Assembly (NCBI GenBank): GCA_024637295.1 | Contig: JAGXFL010000008.1 | Coordinates: forward strand, 120,976-184,975 | Source of the DNA: Sulfuricurvum sp. | Lineage (GTDB): Bacteria > Campylobacterota > Campylobacteria > Campylobacterales > Sulfurimonadaceae | Length of the DNA stretch: 64,000 nucleotides | Direction: 5' to 3' | Notes under the pieces: generated by a model | What the model saw: only the letters and a program-made list of their open reading frames with translations | Told to the model about the DNA's origin: nothing | Databases searched by the model: none | Position numbers and translations under genes: made by a program | Part shown: positions 62,544 to 64,000 of the stretch, in pieces | Layout of the letters: each line of letters begins with the position of its first letter | How positions within the stretch are numbered: position 1 is the stretch's first letter

Positions 62544-63988
62544 TGGAAGAGAGTATTTTAAAAGGGAAAGCCTATTTGGAAGGTTGGATCCCGTACCGTA
62601 TTAGACGATATTGGTTTTTTGTACTGGTAACGGTTTTTACGTTGATAGTTCCATGGGTCCGTATTGGTGGTAATCATCTTTTCTTGCTGAGTTTTGATAA
62701 GCTGAAACTCCATCTAATGTTTGTACAGTTTGATATGCAAGAACTCTATTTGATGCCCTTTGTATTAATGTTTCTTTTTATCGGTATTTTCGGTATCACA
62801 GTCCTTGGCGGTCGTTTTTTTTGCGGATGGATGTGCCCTCAGACAATTTTTCGCGTAGCGTATCGTGATTTTCTCGAGACAAAAGTATTTGGGCTTCGTA
62901 AGCGGATTAAAAATAAACAATTAGAGCCTGATTATTCAACAAGCAAAAATAAGATTAAGCGTTTTGCACTACTTCTAATATCGGTAGTATTGGCACTTTT
63001 GGCAGCAACGGACTTGATGTGGTTTTTTGTCCCGCCTGAGGATTTTTTACAATATATGCACAATCCTGCAGATCATCCGGTACTGATTGGTACTATCATA
63101 GGCATAGCGATTTTTTTAGTCTATGACATCGTCTTTCTAAAAGAAGATTTTTGTGCGTATGTCTGTCCTTATTCTCGTATACAATCGGTATTATACGATG
63201 ATGATACGATTATGGCAATCTATAATCCAAATCGTGGCGGTGAAATTTACGATGAACATCATGTTAAAAATTTTACAACTCAAAAAAGCCTTTTAAGCGT
63301 TAACCCAACGGCAGAATGCACAACGTGCGAGAGCTGCGTGACGGTTTGTCCGACACACATCGATATTCGTAAAGGGCTTCAGCTTGAGTGTATTAACTGT
63401 TTGGAATGCGTTGATGCATGTACAGAGGTTATGGGGAAACTTGGTAAGCCAAGTCTTGTGGAATGGTCAAGTGAAAAAGAGACCTTGTTTATGAAAGGTA
63501 AAACCCATTATCTGCGTCCTAAAGTTATCGGCTACATGTTGATTTTGCTGATTACGACAGGGATCATGATCGCTATGGGAAGTGAAAAAGAGTATATGCT
63601 GCTTAATATTAATAAGGAGAATCGTCTTTTTAGTATCAAGCACATGGATGATGGGAAAACGAGAGTTGAAAATGCGTATACGATTTTATTGCAAAATACT
63701 CTTAATGAAGATCATCAATATTATTTTGATGTGATAGTACCTAAGGGGATGGAAGGTAAGATAAAAATTTCTGAACCCTCAGAACCGTTCAAAGCTAAGC
63801 CTAGTATTGTCAAGAAAAAAGTGCTTGTTTTATATACTGACGACATACTGGTAAATGATGCAAGTAAAGACACCGTTATACCGATTACCATTCATGCGTA
63901 TGCTATGGATGATAAAGAGAAAATAGTGACCGATAAAGAATCAGCATTTACTTTCCCTCGTGCAGATCTGCTCAAAGAGGAGAAGTAA
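62543..63988 (+). CDS. ccoG: Cytochrome c oxidase accessory protein CcoG
   Basis: A 481-aa membrane iron-sulfur protein (RdxA/FixG type) needed for copper handling during assembly of cbb3-type cytochrome c oxidase. Helices begin near 28; CysxxxCys motifs FFCGWMCPQTIF (~93) and FCAYVCPYSRIQ (~210) are followed by two ferredoxin-like clusters CTTCESCVTVCPTHID and CINCLECVDACTEVMG (~265-300). The C-terminus is a periplasmic Ig-like domain. The start overlaps the previous stop in TAATG. The stop is at 63986-63988, within a perfect 24-base palindrome. Confidence 0.95.
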   Translation: MEESILKGKAYLEGWIPYRIRRYWFFVLVTVFTLIVPWVRIGGNHLFLLSFDKLKLHLMFVQFDMQELYLMPFVLMFLFIGIFGITVLGGRFFCGWMCPQTIFRVAYRDFLETKVFGLRKRIKNKQLEPDYSTSKNKIKRFALLLISVVLALLAATDLMWFFVPPEDFLQYMHNPADHPVLIGTIIGIAIFLVYDIVFLKEDFCAYVCPYSRIQSVLYDDDTIMAIYNPNRGGEIYDEHHVKNFTTQKSLLSVNPTAECTTCESCVTVCPTHIDIRKGLQLECINCLECVDACTEVMGKLGKPSLVEWSSEKETLFMKGKTHYLRPKVIGYMLILLITTGIMIAMGSEKEYMLLNINKENRLFSIKHMDDGKTRVENAYTILLQNTLNEDHQYYFDVIVPKGMEGKIKISEPSEPFKAKPSIVKKKVLVLYTDDILVNDASKDTVIPITIHAYAMDDKEKIVTDKESAFTFPRADLLKEEK

Positions 63989-64000
63989 TTACTTCTCCTC
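63977..64000 (+). terminator. Perfect palindrome across the ccoG stop, likely terminator stem
   Basis: GAGGAGAAGTAA (63977-63988) is followed directly by its reverse complement TTACTTCTCCTC (63989-64000), a perfect 24-base palindrome. The window ends here, so a U-run cannot be seen. It includes the ccoG stop codon. Confidence 0.5.

Overview
The window looks like the chromosome of a sulfur-oxidising member of the Campylobacterota, close to Sulfuricurvum/Sulfurimonas. The signs are a flavocytochrome c-type sulfide dehydrogenase flavoprotein, a futalosine-pathway menaquinone gene (mqnD), scattered single flagellar genes (fliQ and a probable fliK), a CcoG gene for cbb3 oxidase assembly, OprD-like porin, and AT-rich promoters with clear -10 boxes and poor -35 boxes. 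The genus is inferred from gene content and has not been tested. Coding density is very high. The only gap between protein genes over 300 bases (8037-8374) holds a tRNA-Ser and a promoter/operator region.

Layout. 1-729: 5' part of a probable fliK running off the left edge behind a sigma54-type promoter. 833-6970: typA, a HI0933-type flavoprotein, a double-DUF1538 membrane protein with a PII-like tail, and dgt. 7119-13139 is the most accessory part: a tandem pair of small two-helix membrane proteins, tRNA-Ser(GGA), an HTH/Fic toxin-antitoxin-like pair with two operator palindromes, and two tandem FapA/DUF342 paralogues. 13149-18848: a soluble CZB chemoreceptor, then a tripartite ABC exporter operon (TolC-like, HlyD-like, permease, ATPase) ending in an internally deleted copy of its own HlyD gene. 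18897-21918: an HPP membrane protein and globin behind a perfect FNR-type site, then selD-mnmH for selenouridine tRNA. 22014-24072: a lipoprotein plus a caspase-like lipoprotein. 24097-29784: a heme-motif HD-GYP sensor with an altered metal-binding dyad, a MgtC/DUF4010 protein and TamB. 29862-34635: fccB with a porin, divergent from a two-component system. 34639-36327: TamA-like protein.

36355-48803 is one compact 15-gene vitamin B12 operon read leftwards. It runs from uptake (btuB, a DUF4430 protein, btuF, btuD, btuC), through an APH-type kinase and bluB, to nucleotide-loop assembly (cobT-type, cobU, cobD/cobC, cbiB, cobQ, Cys-rich protein, cobS, cobC phosphatase). Neighbouring genes overlap by 1-26 bases throughout. 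The operon covers uptake plus late synthesis; corrin-ring genes are not in the window. Upstream of btuB is a leader of about 220 nt with no recognisable B12 box.

49045-64000 is core genome: a Cache chemoreceptor; NFACT protein, cdsA, dxr, an RBBP9-type hydrolase and tsaD; tpx with a good terminator; the recA-eno-ftsB-like-AMIN operon; mqnD-fliQ-murB; and a serine-recombinase-like protein without its catalytic serine, translationally coupled to ccoG. No rRNA, CRISPR array, insertion sequence or prophage was seen. The most interesting candidates are the DUF4430 protein and the kinase inside the B12 operon, the domesticated recombinase before ccoG, the lipoprotein/caspase pair, the self-derived HlyD fragment, and several cis elements (sigma54, FNR-type, OmpR-type direct repeats, paired repeats between recA and mqnD).
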